From Ensifer sp. MPMI2T (lineage in GTDB: Bacteria > Pseudomonadota > Alphaproteobacteria > Rhizobiales > Rhizobiaceae): a DNA stretch of 40,723 nucleotides. The notes under the pieces were generated by a model. The model had not been told where the DNA came from, did no database searches, and was given only the letters and a program-made list of their open reading frames with translations. The stretch spans positions 1-40,723 of the forward strand of contig NZ_SRXN01000049.1 of assembly GCF_004827385.1 (NCBI RefSeq), in the 5' to 3' direction. Below are positions 21,064 through 28,278 of this stretch, piece after piece; position 1 is the first letter of the stretch; each line of letters opens with the position of its first letter. Both the position numbers and the translations under genes were made by a program.

Positions 21064-22317
21064 TCAATGCGCAACGGCGGCAGCGGCCGCCTCGTCGATG
21101 AGCCGCCCGGTGCGGAAACGCTCGAGCGTCAAGCCGGCAGCAAGCCTGTGCGGTTCGCCGCGTGCGATGAGATGGGCAAAGAGGTTGGCCGAACCCGGCG
21201 TCGCCTTGAAGCCGCCCGTTCCCCAGCCGGCGTTGAGATAAAGACCCGGCACCGGCGTGACGCCCTGGATCGGCGAACGGTCCTGCGTCACGTCGACGAT
21301 ACCGCCCCATTGCCGCATCATCTTGACGCGACGGAACATCGGGAAGAGTTCGCAGATCGCGTCGAGCGTATGGGTGATGATCTGCAAGCCGCCGGTCTGC
21401 GAATAGGAATTGTACTGGTCGGTGCCAGCGCCGATGACGAACTCGCCCTTATCCGACTGCGAGATATAGGCGTGCACCGAGTTCGACATGACGACGCAGG
21501 GGAAGATCGGCTTCAGCGGCTCGGAGACGAGCGCCTGCAGCGGCTGGCTCTGCAGCGGCACCCGCACGTCGGCCATCTGCATCAGCACCGACGAGTGGCC
21601 CGCCGCAGAAATGCCGACCTTCTTCGCGCCGATGAAGCCACGATTTGTATCGACGCCGATCACGCGACCGGTTGCATCGCGGCGCATCCCCGTCACTTCG
21701 CAGTTCTGGATAATGTGAACGCCGCGGTCGGAAGCGCCGCGCGCATAGCCCCAGGCGACCGCATCATGGCGCGCGGTGCCGCCGCGCCGCTGCAATGCCG
21801 CGCCGTTGATCGGATAGCGGGCGGTCTTCGCAATATCGAGCGGTGGACAATAGGCCTTGGCCTGTTCCGGCGTCAGCCACTCGTTGTCGATGCCGTAGAG
21901 CCGGTTGGCATTGATGTGCCGCTTGAAGGACTGCTGGTCATGGATGTTGTGCGACAGCATCATGACGCCGCGCGGCGAATACATGACGTTGTAGTTCAGG
22001 TCCTGCGACAGGTTCTCCCAGAGCTTCAGCGAATGCTCGTAGATGTCCATGCTCTCTTCATAGAGATAGTTGGACCGGATGATCGTCGTATTGCGGCCGG
22101 TGTTGCCGCCACCGATCCAGCCCTTTTCGAGCACCGCGACATTGGTGACGCCATGCTCCTTGGCGAGGTAATAGGCAGCGCCCAGGCCATGCCCGCCCCC
22201 GCCGATGATGATGACGTCATATTCCTTGCGCGGCTCCGGCGAGGCCCAATGCGGCCCCCAGCCCTTGTGGCCGCGCAGCGCCTCGCGCGCCACGGCAAAA
22301 ACAGAATATTTGCGCAT
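21064..22317 (-). CDS. soxB: sarcosine oxidase subunit beta
   Basis: This 417-residue subunit holds the flavins and the sarcosine-oxidising site. The FAD-binding Rossmann motif is VIIIGGGGHGLGAAYYL (35-51), with Glu64 in AVLEKGWIGGGNTGRN. His184 in GGTARHDAVAWGYARG is the likely covalent FMN attachment site, by comparison with His173 of the Corynebacterium beta subunit. The C-terminal DRSPIQG/NAGWGTGGFKATPGSA part is typical of the DAO/SoxB family. It is first in the operon. The Shine-Dalgarno is weak (GGAG about 14 nt upstream). The 341-nt region upstream, shared with rpsU, should hold the operon promoter. No glyA or purU gene accompanies the operon here. Confidence 0.96.
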   Translation of the reverse strand: MRKYSVFAVAREALRGHKGWGPHWASPEPRKEYDVIIIGGGGHGLGAAYYLAKEHGVTNVAVLEKGWIGGGNTGRNTTIIRSNYLYEESMDIYEHSLKLWENLSQDLNYNVMYSPRGVMMLSHNIHDQQSFKRHINANRLYGIDNEWLTPEQAKAYCPPLDIAKTARYPINGAALQRRGGTARHDAVAWGYARGASDRGVHIIQNCEVTGMRRDATGRVIGVDTNRGFIGAKKVGISAAGHSSVLMQMADVRVPLQSQPLQALVSEPLKPIFPCVVMSNSVHAYISQSDKGEFVIGAGTDQYNSYSQTGGLQIITHTLDAICELFPMFRRVKMMRQWGGIVDVTQDRSPIQGVTPVPGLYLNAGWGTGGFKATPGSANLFAHLIARGEPHRLAAGLTLERFRTGRLIDEAAAAAVAH

Positions 22318-22658
22318 CCGCCTGCTACTCCATGAACCCGAGAAAACGTGTTGTTGGGGTTAGAAATCGCAAATCTCAGAGCCATGCAACGTTTCTTTTG
22401 CGACGCGATTCGGCGAACTTGGACGGACTTGCGACATCATGTAAACACGCCCGCGGATGCGTTTAAGCCCGCCATGCGCAGTAGAATCCGCGCTTGTGCA
22501 TTTTTCCGGCCCGCTCGCGCCGTCGTCACTGGACTTTCCCTGCACGATCTGTTATCCGCTCCTTTAATCGTAGAGCTTCCAGCTCAGCGAACGCAGATTC
22601 TTTGCCTCCCATACCTGACGGTGAGGCTGACAACTCGAAACAAAGGAACGGGATTCAC
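22318..22658. other. divergent intergenic region between soxB and rpsU
   Basis: No convincing gene lies in these 341 nt. They should hold the soxB promoter (leftward) and the rpsU promoter and leader (rightward). Two direct copies of TTGCGAC occur at 22398-22404 and 22429-22435, 31 bp apart, which is the kind of spacing used by activators that bind one face of the helix. A small GCCTC/GAGGC inverted repeat (22604-22627) sits in the rpsU leader. Confidence 0.5.
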
Positions 22659-22871
22659 GTGCAGGTACTTGTCCGCGATAACAATGTCGACCAGGCGCTC
22701 CGCGCTCTCAAGAAGAAGATGCAGCGCGAAGGCATTTTCCGCGAAATGAAGATGCGTGATTTCTACGAAAAGCCGTCCCAGAAGCGTGCGCGCGAAAAGG
22801 CCGAGGCCGTCCGCCGCGTTCGCAAGCTGGCTCGTAAGCGCGCACAGCGTGAAGGCCTTCTGGCTCGCTGA
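22659..22871 (+). CDS. rpsU: 30S ribosomal protein S21
   Basis: S21 joins the small ribosomal subunit near the anti-Shine-Dalgarno end of 16S rRNA and supports initiation. The 70-residue, strongly basic product begins MQVLVRDNNVDQALRALKKK and ends KRAQREGLLAR, the normal bacterial form. The start is GTG at 22659, with AAAGGA about 10 nt upstream; a longer in-frame extension is rejected because S21 proteins begin at this point. It stands alone as a transcription unit with its own terminator. Rhizobia commonly carry more than one rpsU copy; which paralogue this is cannot be told here. Confidence 0.96.
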   Translation: MQVLVRDNNVDQALRALKKKMQREGIFREMKMRDFYEKPSQKRAREKAEAVRRVRKLARKRAQREGLLAR

Positions 22872-22907
22872 TTTGTCGTTTTTTCGACGCTTTCCAATGT
22901 AAGTCGT

Positions 22908-22939
22908 GGCGGGGGCGAGGTATCGCCGCCGCCTTTTTT
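22908..22939 (+). terminator. rho-independent terminator of rpsU
   Basis: GGCGGGGGCGA (22908-22918) pairs with TCGCCGCCGCC (22923-22933), with one mismatch and a GGTA loop. Six T residues follow. It lies 37 nt after the stop codon. Confidence 0.88.
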
Positions 22940-23038
22940 GTATGGACACCATATCCGTCGGCAAGCTAGCGTGACGCATCAGCTTGCGACGGTCAGACGC
23001 CCGGACGGGATAAGCCGGTCGGATCGCCGGAGGATCTG

Positions 23039-23134
23039 ATGAACCCCTGGCTGGAGCCCCGCGTATTCGCCGGTCTCCGTGAACGGAAAGCCGACGGCTT
23101 TCGGGACATTGTCGCATTGAGGGATCGACTTTGA
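23039..23134 (+). CDS. candidate 31-codon open frame coupled to the TPR lipoprotein gene
   Basis: This short frame starts with ATG 5 nt after a strong Shine-Dalgarno (GGAGG) and encodes MNPWLEPRVFAGLRERKADG followed by 11 more residues. Its TGA overlaps the TTG start of the next gene (TTGA at 23131-23134), the same geometry as an ATGA coupling junction. That explains how a TTG start could be used efficiently downstream. The peptide is basic and has no membrane segment or known motif. It could be a translated leader or coupling ORF, or a chance frame. No homologue is known to me. Confidence 0.4.
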   Translation: MNPWLEPRVFAGLRERKADGFRDIVALRDRL

Positions 23135-24012
23135 CACTTGCTGCCATGACTGCGGACGTCTCCGCCATCAACGAGGCGCACCGCCGCCACCAGCGCAGGC
23201 CGAAGCTTGCTGCCATGCTCATCCTTGGCTCCGCCCTGCTTCTTGCAGGCTGCCAGACCGACAACTCCGACTCGATGATCCGTGTCGAGCGGGCGCAGGG
23301 CTCGGAGGAAAACATCGCCTCGCTTTCGAACGTCATCGCCTCCAATCCGAGCGATCCGGAAGGATACAATGTACGCGGCTCGGCCTACGGTCGTGCCGGC
23401 GAATTCCGTCGCGCGCTCGCCGATTTCGACAAGGCGATCGAGCTCAATCCGCGCTTCTACCAGGCCTATGCCAATCGCGCACTCGTCCAGCGCAACATGG
23501 GCAACCAGCAGGCCGCCCTCTCGGATTACAATGCATCGCTGCAGCTCAATCCGAGCTACGACGTCGCCTACATCGGCCGCGGCAACCTCTATCGCCAGGC
23601 GGGCCAGCTCGACGCTGCCTTCAACGACTTCAACAAGGCGATCCAGCTCGACACGACCGACCCGCGCGCCTTTCACAATCGCGGCTTGATCTATCAGGCG
23701 CGCAACGAGCATGGGCAGGCGATCGAGGATTTCTCGACAGCGATTTCGCTCTCACCAAGTTCCCCGGAACCCTATAATGGCCGCGGCATTTCCTACGTCG
23801 CACAGGGCGATGACGACAATGCCTTTTCCGATTTCAACACCGCTATCAACCTGAACGGCAAAGTGGCGGAGTCCTGGGCAAACCAGGCTCTGATCTATGA
23901 GCGCCGCGGCGACAAGGCTAAGGCGTCGAAGTCCTATTCGCACGCGCTTTCGCTCGATCCCAAATACGAGCCGGCCCGGGCGGGTCTCGCCCGTGTGAAA
24001 TCGGTGTCTTGA
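23131..24012 (+). CDS. TPR-repeat lipoprotein (NlpI-like)
   Basis: The 293-residue product has a basic N-terminus, a hydrophobic helix and a lipobox LLLAGC with Cys41, so it should be a lipoprotein. From about residue 55 to the end there are roughly six tetratricopeptide repeats, for example NPSDPEGYNVRGSAYGRAGE and NPSYDVAYIGRGNLYRQAGQ. These form a superhelical protein-binding surface, as in NlpI and related envelope proteins. The start TTG 23131 has GGGA 6 nt upstream and overlaps a short coupled frame; ATG 23146 is the alternative but has no ribosome site. A good terminator follows. The protein partner is unknown. Confidence 0.88.
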   Translation: MTLAAMTADVSAINEAHRRHQRRPKLAAMLILGSALLLAGCQTDNSDSMIRVERAQGSEENIASLSNVIASNPSDPEGYNVRGSAYGRAGEFRRALADFDKAIELNPRFYQAYANRALVQRNMGNQQAALSDYNASLQLNPSYDVAYIGRGNLYRQAGQLDAAFNDFNKAIQLDTTDPRAFHNRGLIYQARNEHGQAIEDFSTAISLSPSSPEPYNGRGISYVAQGDDDNAFSDFNTAINLNGKVAESWANQALIYERRGDKAKASKSYSHALSLDPKYEPARAGLARVKSVS

Positions 24013-24034
24013 TCCGAAATTTCCCGCTCTTTCG

Positions 24035-24065
24035 ACGCCTGCGACAATCTCGCGGGCGTTTTTTT
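24035..24065 (+). terminator. rho-independent terminator of the TPR lipoprotein gene
   Basis: ACGCCTGCGA (24035-24044) pairs with TCGCGGGCGT (24050-24059), with one G-U pair and a 5-nt loop. A run of seven T residues follows. It lies 22 nt after the stop codon. Confidence 0.88.
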
Positions 24066-24080
24066 ATGCTGGCCTAATAC

Positions 24081-24178
24081 ATGTCTCCTCAAATCGGCGT
24101 CGATTTAAGGACAAAGACATGCAACAATTCAAGGTGCTACAGCGTCCTTTGCGCGTCTGATAAGACGCGCGGCGCTAG
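24081..24178 (+). repeat. micro-ORF repeat element, copy A (complete)
   Basis: Two hairpins flank a 13-codon frame. Hairpin 1 spans 24081-24120 (ATGTC, CCTCAAATCG / CGATTTAAGG, GACAT). Hairpin 2 has an outer CTACAGCG stem (24137-24144; its partner near 24173-24178 is damaged) and a perfect inner stem GCGCGTCT (24151-24158) / AGACGCGC (24163-24170) with a GATA loop. It lies 86 nt upstream of the DUF992 gene in the same direction. Related copies are at 24753, 25025, 30105 and 31188. Confidence 0.85.
24119..24160 (+). CDS. candidate 13-residue micro-ORF (repeat copy A)
   Basis: ATG with AAGGA 8 nt upstream opens a frame encoding MQQFKVLQRPLRV, and its TGA falls at the edge of hairpin 2's tetraloop. 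Copies B and D encode the same peptide with only synonymous or conservative changes. The Shine-Dalgarno lies inside the right arm of hairpin 1, so folding would hide it. Whether the frame is translated is unknown. Confidence 0.35.
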   Translation: MQQFKVLQRPLRV

Positions 24179-24264
24179 AGGGACGGCGGCGCGTGCCCCG
24201 CCGGTGGGAACCTTCACAGGCTCAACTCCGTTTGACCAATGGCTTCAATAACGGAGACTGAGCC

Positions 24265-24744
24265 ATGATCAAGCAAACCTTTATCGCAGCGGCCGCCCTT
24301 GCTGCCCTTTCGGGTGCTGCACCCGCAGCTGCGCAAAGCTATGTCACGCTCGGCCGCCTGACTTGCGGCTCGGAAGGCGGCACGGGTCTCATCATCACTT
24401 CGACGAAGAACCTGATGTGCACCTACAGGCCCGCCAATGGCGCGCCGACCGCCGTCTATGCGGGCATGATCAGGAAGTTCGGCCTTGACTTCGGTGCGAC
24501 CGGAAAGACGGTGATGGTTTGGGATGTGCTGGCCAAGACCGGCACGCCGGTGACCGCGCACGCCCTTGCAGGCGAATATTACGGCCTTGGGGCCGATGCG
24601 AGCTTTGCGGTCGGCGGCGGTGCCAAGGTGATCGCCGGTGGCACGAACAAGGCCTTCATGCTGCAGCCAGTGAATGTCCAGGTCCAGGAAGGGCTGAACA
24701 TTGCCGTCGGCGTCGACCAATTGACGTTGGCGCCGGCAGGCTGA
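24265..24744 (+). CDS. DUF992 family secreted protein
   Basis: This 159-residue product has a clear Sec signal peptide (MIKQTFIAAAALAALSG, cleavage likely after AAA at 21-23) and should be periplasmic. The mature part matches the DUF992 pattern as recalled: LGRLTCGSEGG, NLMCTYRP, YAGMIRKFGLDFGATG, LAGEYYGLGADASFAVGGGA and LQPVNVQVQEGLNIAVGV. The two cysteines, Cys34 and Cys52, are placed to form a disulfide. GGAG lies 7 nt before the ATG. The gene is bracketed by inverted copies of the micro-ORF repeat. The family is common in Rhizobiales and its function is unknown. Confidence 0.85.
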   Translation: MIKQTFIAAAALAALSGAAPAAAQSYVTLGRLTCGSEGGTGLIITSTKNLMCTYRPANGAPTAVYAGMIRKFGLDFGATGKTVMVWDVLAKTGTPVTAHALAGEYYGLGADASFAVGGGAKVIAGGTNKAFMLQPVNVQVQEGLNIAVGVDQLTLAPAG

Positions 24745-24752
24745 TCAGCAAG

Positions 24753-24856
24753 CTACAGCGCCGCGCGTCTTATCAGACGCGCAAAGGACGCTGTATCACT
24801 TTGAGTTGCTGCATGTTTTTATCCTTAAATCGGCTACGATTTAAGGAAACATGCAG
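24753..24856 (-). repeat. micro-ORF repeat element, copy B (complete)
   Basis: This copy is on the minus strand and is the best preserved. Hairpin 1 (24809-24856) has about 20-bp arms beginning CTGCATG with the core CTTAAATCG / CGATTTAAG. Hairpin 2 has an outer stem ATACAGCG/CGCTGTAG and a perfect inner stem GCGCGTCT/AGACGCGC with a GATA loop. It lies downstream of the DUF992 gene and points back at it. Confidence 0.87.
24773..24814 (-). CDS. candidate 13-residue micro-ORF (repeat copy B)
   Basis: ATG preceded by TAAGGA (8 nt) encodes MQQLKVIQRPLRV and ends in TGA at the hairpin-2 loop. Compared with copy A, the changes are CAA/CAG and AAG/AAA (silent) and Phe/Leu and Leu/Ile (conservative). 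No downstream gene on this strand is near enough to be controlled. Translation is unproven. Confidence 0.35.
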   Translation of the reverse strand: MQQLKVIQRPLRV

Positions 24857-24887
24857 TGAGAGCCGCCAGATGGCGGAAGAGAGCTTC

Positions 24888-24914
24888 AAGGCCCCGGTCA
24901 AAGCCGGGGCCTTT
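24888..24914 (+). terminator. terminator-like hairpin downstream of the DUF992 gene
   Basis: AAGGCCCCGG (24888-24897) and CCGGGGCCTT (24904-24913) form a perfect 10-bp stem with a 6-nt loop, followed by only a short T run (TTT then GCC). A smaller CCGCC/GGCGG hairpin precedes it at 24863-24876. It probably ends the DUF992 transcript. Confidence 0.6.
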
Positions 24915-25024
24915 GCCGTTCCACACCTGCCTGTTCGTAAGCCGGCCGGAGAGAGCGAACTGCAACTGGCCCAACGATCAAATGTCGAATAGGTTATCGC
25001 ATTGGCCATTTGCACCGCAGGTGC

Positions 25025-25084
25025 CAGCAATTCAAAGTACTACAGCCATCTTTGCGCGTCCGACTGGACGCGCGGGCCTTGTAG
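25025..25084 (+). repeat. micro-ORF repeat element, copy C (5'-truncated)
   Basis: Only the second half is present. The inner stem GCGCGTCC/GGACGCGC (25053-25072) is perfect and differs from copies A and B by a compensated T-A to C-G change at the loop-closing pair. The start codon, Shine-Dalgarno and hairpin 1 are missing and the stop has become CGA. The remaining codons would read Q-Q-F-K-V-L-Q-P-S-L-R-V. It lies 27 nt upstream of the cyclase start. Confidence 0.75.
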
Positions 25085-25110
25085 AAGCAGATGTCGTCTC
25101 GACAGGTAGA

Positions 25111-26334
25111 ATGATGAACGACCAGCAGATCCGCGAGTTAATACTGTGGATATCCGAGCAGGGGATCCGCGGGAGCGAGGAGTCCGAGCTGCTCGCCGGC
25201 TTCTGCGAGAGGTGCAGGCAGGCCGGGCTCCCCATCGAGCGCGCGCTCGGCCTGATCGACACGCTTCATCCTGAAATCGAAGGTCGCTCCTTCATTTGGG
25301 ACAGCGAAAGCGGGAATGCCCCCGAGGTCACTCCCTATGGATCGACCGCCACCGGCGAGATGCAGGCGAGCTGGCACCGCTCAATCTTCTATCACATGCT
25401 CGTGGAACGCCAGGCCGAGCGACGCATTCGGCTCGCCGCTGAAACAGCCGTTCCCTACAATTTCCTCGATACGCTGAAGGCGGACGGCCATACCGACTGC
25501 GTTAGCATGATCCATTATTTTACCGACCGGGGCCGCGTCGGCGAAATGGACTGCTTTTATTCCTATTGGACGACAAAAAGGGCGGGCGGATTCAGCGAAG
25601 ATGAGGTCGACGCGTTGAGAGTGCTGTTGCCGACGCTGGCGCTCGCCGTCAAGGCGGCCTCCTGTGTCCGCATTATCGGCACGCTCGCCGACGTTTATCT
25701 CGGCCAGGATGCCGGCCAACGGGTCGTCAAGGGCAGCATCGAGCGCGGGGCGGCCGAGAAAATCGAGACCGTCATGTGGTTTTCCGACCTGCGCAACTAT
25801 ACGCGGATATCCGAGACCGTCGCACCAGAGGAAGTCATTCCGCTTCTCAACGACTATGCCGGCACCGTGATCACCGCCATACACGATCATGGCGGCAGCG
25901 TCTTGAAGCTGATCGGCGACGGCGTACTGGCGATCTTCAATGCCGACGACCGCGCCAGCGCCTGTGCCTCGGCCGTCGCCGCCGAGCGGCAGTTGCGCCT
26001 GATGCTGAACGAACTGAACGCGAAACGGCTCGTGGATGGAAAGCCGACGACTGACGTTTACCTGGGCCTGCACATCGGCGAGGTCTTTTATGGCAATATC
26101 GGCAGCCAGAACCGGCTCGACTTCACGGTCGTCGGTCCGGCGGTCAACGAGGTGAGCCGGATCGCATCAATGTGCCGGTCGGTCGAACGACATGTCATCA
26201 TGTCCTCGGAATTTGTCGCGGCCTGTCCGCCCGTCCTGCGCGCCGACGCCGTTTCACTTGGCCGCTTCGCGTTGCGCGGCATCGCCCGGGCAAAGGAGCT
26301 GTTTACCTGGGACCCGGAAATTGCCGCCACCTGA
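25111..26334 (+). CDS. class III adenylate/guanylate cyclase
   Basis: From ATG 25111 the protein has 407 residues: an N-terminal region of about 200 residues without clear membrane segments, then a class III cyclase catalytic domain. The two metal-binding aspartates are Asp226 (WFSDLRNYTRISE) and Asp270 (LIGDGVLAIF), 44 residues apart as in active cyclases. The catalytic Asn/Arg pair is in VGPAVNEVSRI. HIGEVFYGNIGS is the usual core strand. It should make cAMP (or cGMP) in response to something sensed by the N-terminal region. Rhizobia carry many such cyclases. The Shine-Dalgarno is modest (AGG about 5 nt upstream), and ATG 25114 is equally possible. A bidirectional terminator follows. Confidence 0.9.
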   Translation: MMNDQQIRELILWISEQGIRGSEESELLAGFCERCRQAGLPIERALGLIDTLHPEIEGRSFIWDSESGNAPEVTPYGSTATGEMQASWHRSIFYHMLVERQAERRIRLAAETAVPYNFLDTLKADGHTDCVSMIHYFTDRGRVGEMDCFYSYWTTKRAGGFSEDEVDALRVLLPTLALAVKAASCVRIIGTLADVYLGQDAGQRVVKGSIERGAAEKIETVMWFSDLRNYTRISETVAPEEVIPLLNDYAGTVITAIHDHGGSVLKLIGDGVLAIFNADDRASACASAVAAERQLRLMLNELNAKRLVDGKPTTDVYLGLHIGEVFYGNIGSQNRLDFTVVGPAVNEVSRIASMCRSVERHVIMSSEFVAACPPVLRADAVSLGRFALRGIARAKELFTWDPEIAAT

Positions 26335-26392
26335 TCCTTACGGCGTCGGATCGGCGGAACACTCGTGGAGCTTCGGGGTGGATGAATCAAAA

Positions 26393-26417
26393 ATGCCCGC
26401 CGCGCGGCGGGCATTTT
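26393..26417. terminator. bidirectional terminator between the cyclase gene and pntB
   Basis: ATGCCCGCCG (26393-26402) and CGGCGGGCAT (26405-26414) form a perfect stem. A residues precede it and T residues follow it on the plus strand, so it works in both directions. It sits between two convergent genes. Confidence 0.85.
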
Positions 26418-26457
26418 CGTCTGAATGGTACTGATCGATCCTGGGGATGATTCCCGC

Positions 26458-27858
26458 TTAGTGATTGATCGCCTTGACGATTTCCTCGGTGACCTTCTTG
26501 GCGTCACCCAAGAGCATCATCGTGCCGTCCTTGTAGAACAGCGTGTTATCGATGCCGGCATAGCCGGAGCCGAGCGAGCGCTTGACGAACAGGCAGGTCT
26601 TGGCCTTGTCGACGTCGAGGATCGGCATGCCGTAGATCGGCGAGGTCTTGTCGTCGCGCGCCGCCGGGTTGGTGACGTCATTGGCGCCAATGACATAGGC
26701 GACGTCGGCCTGGGCAAATTCGGAGTTGATGTCCTCGAGCTCGAACACCTCGTCATAGGGCACGTTCGCTTCGGCCAAGAGCACATTCATGTGCCCGGGC
26801 ATGCGACCGGCGACCGGATGGATTGCGTATTTGACCTCGACGCCCGCTTCCTTGAGCTTGTCGGCGAGCTCGCGAAGCGAGTGCTGCGCCTGCGCCACAG
26901 CCATGCCATAACCCGGCACAATGATCACCTTCGAGGCGTTCTGCATCAGGAAGGCGGCGTCGTCGGCCGAGCCCTGCTTCACGGTGCGCTGGATGCCGTC
27001 GTCACCGCCGGCGGCCGCAGTCTCACCGCCAAAGCCGCCGAGGATCACCGAGATGAACGAGCGGTTCATGCCCTTGCACATGATGTAGGAGAGGATCGCA
27101 CCCGACGAGCCGACCAGCGCGCCGGTGATGATCAGCGCCAGGTTGCCGAGCGTAAAGCCGATGCCGGCGGCCGCCCAGCCGGAGTAAGAGTTGAGCATCG
27201 AAACGACGACCGGCATGTCGGCGCCGCCGATCGGGATGATGATCAGGACGCCGAAGACGAGCGACAGAAGAACGATGGCCCAGAAATCGAAATGGCTCTC
27301 TGTCAGCGCCAGCCCGACGATGAAGAAGACGACGAGCGCGACCAGCGCGATGTTGATCGCATGGCGGTAGGGCAAGAGGATCGGCTTGCCCGACATGCGG
27401 CCGTCGAGCTTCAGGAAGGCGATGACGGAGCCGGTGAAGGTGATCGCACCGATCGCGACGCCGAGCGCCATCTCGACGAGCGCCTGGGCGTGGATAGCGC
27501 CGATCTCGCCGATGCCGAAGGAGGACGGTGCATAAAGCGCGCCGGCGGCGACCAGCACCGCGGCAAGGCCGACGAGCGAATGGAAGCCTGCGACGAGCTG
27601 CGGCATCGCCGTCATCGGGATGCGCTTGGCGATATAGGCGCCGGTGCCACCGCCGAGCGCGAGCCCGAGCACGATCAACAGAAAGCCGCCGAATGACGGC
27701 ATGGCGAGAAAGAGCGTCGTGGCGATGGCGATGCCCATGCCGATCATGCCGTAAGCGTTGCCCCGCCGGCTGGTGGTCGGATGCGACAGGCCGCGCAGCG
27801 CCGTGATGAACAGGACGCCGGAGACGAGGTAGAGGAAGGCTGCGAAGTTAGCGTTCAT
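26458..27858 (-). CDS. pntB: NAD(P) transhydrogenase subunit beta
   Basis: PntB (466 residues) pairs with PntA to drive hydride transfer from NADH to NADP+ using the proton gradient, supplying NADPH. The N-terminal 250 or so residues contain about eight to nine hydrophobic helices (domain II) and the C-terminal part is the NADP-binding domain III. The latter shows PGYGMAVAQAQHSLREL, HPVAGRMPGHMNVLLAEA, YVIGANDVTNPAARDD and FVKRSLGSGYAGIDN, all diagnostic. It starts 9 nt after pntAb and is the last gene of the operon before the bidirectional terminator. Confidence 0.97.
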   Translation of the reverse strand: MNANFAAFLYLVSGVLFITALRGLSHPTTSRRGNAYGMIGMGIAIATTLFLAMPSFGGFLLIVLGLALGGGTGAYIAKRIPMTAMPQLVAGFHSLVGLAAVLVAAGALYAPSSFGIGEIGAIHAQALVEMALGVAIGAITFTGSVIAFLKLDGRMSGKPILLPYRHAINIALVALVVFFIVGLALTESHFDFWAIVLLSLVFGVLIIIPIGGADMPVVVSMLNSYSGWAAAGIGFTLGNLALIITGALVGSSGAILSYIMCKGMNRSFISVILGGFGGETAAAGGDDGIQRTVKQGSADDAAFLMQNASKVIIVPGYGMAVAQAQHSLRELADKLKEAGVEVKYAIHPVAGRMPGHMNVLLAEANVPYDEVFELEDINSEFAQADVAYVIGANDVTNPAARDDKTSPIYGMPILDVDKAKTCLFVKRSLGSGYAGIDNTLFYKDGTMMLLGDAKKVTEEIVKAINH

Positions 27859-27867
27859 CGGCCCGCC

Positions 27868-28278
27868 TCACTTGTCTTTTTTCTTGTACATGGCGAGCAT
27901 GCGCTGGGTAACCAGGAAGCCGCCGAAGATGTTGACCGAGGCGAGAACCAGCGCCACGAAGCCGAAGCCGGTGGCAAGTCCCGATGCCGAGATGCCGACC
28001 GCCAGCAGCGCGCCGACGACGATCACCGACGAGATCGCATTGGTCACCGCCATCAGCGGCGTGTGCAGCGCCGGCGTCACCGACCAGACGACGTAATAGC
28101 CGACGAAGATCGCCAGCACGAAGATTGCCAGGCGGAAGACGAAGGGATCGATCGCGCCGCCGGTGGCACCGTGCGCCACCGCGCCGGCCGCATCCGGCAC
28201 ATATTCGGCCGCGGTCCGGACCGCTTCGACCGCCCGGTCGAGATCGGCCAACGCCTTGTCGAGAAGTTCATTCGCCAT
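27868..28278 (-). CDS. pntAb: NAD(P) transhydrogenase subunit alpha part 2
   Basis: This 136-residue protein is the membrane part of the alpha subunit, encoded separately as in other alphaproteobacteria. A soluble N-terminal stretch of about 45 residues is followed by three to four hydrophobic helices (FRLAIFVLAIFVGYYVVWSV, then HTPLMAVTNAISSVIVVGAL, then GFVALVLASVNIFGGFLV). HTPLMAVTNAIS is highly conserved in the proton channel domain. ATG 28278 has GGGGGA 6 nt upstream and overlaps the pntAa stop by one base (TGATG). A GTG at 28281 is the alternative start. Confidence 0.95.
   Translation of the reverse strand: MANELLDKALADLDRAVEAVRTAAEYVPDAAGAVAHGATGGAIDPFVFRLAIFVLAIFVGYYVVWSVTPALHTPLMAVTNAISSVIVVGALLAVGISASGLATGFGFVALVLASVNIFGGFLVTQRMLAMYKKKDK

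Noticed and set aside
26425..27696. A 423-codon plus-strand frame over pntB
   Set aside because: It is an antisense shadow rich in Asp, Arg and Gly; pntB on the other strand is unmistakable.
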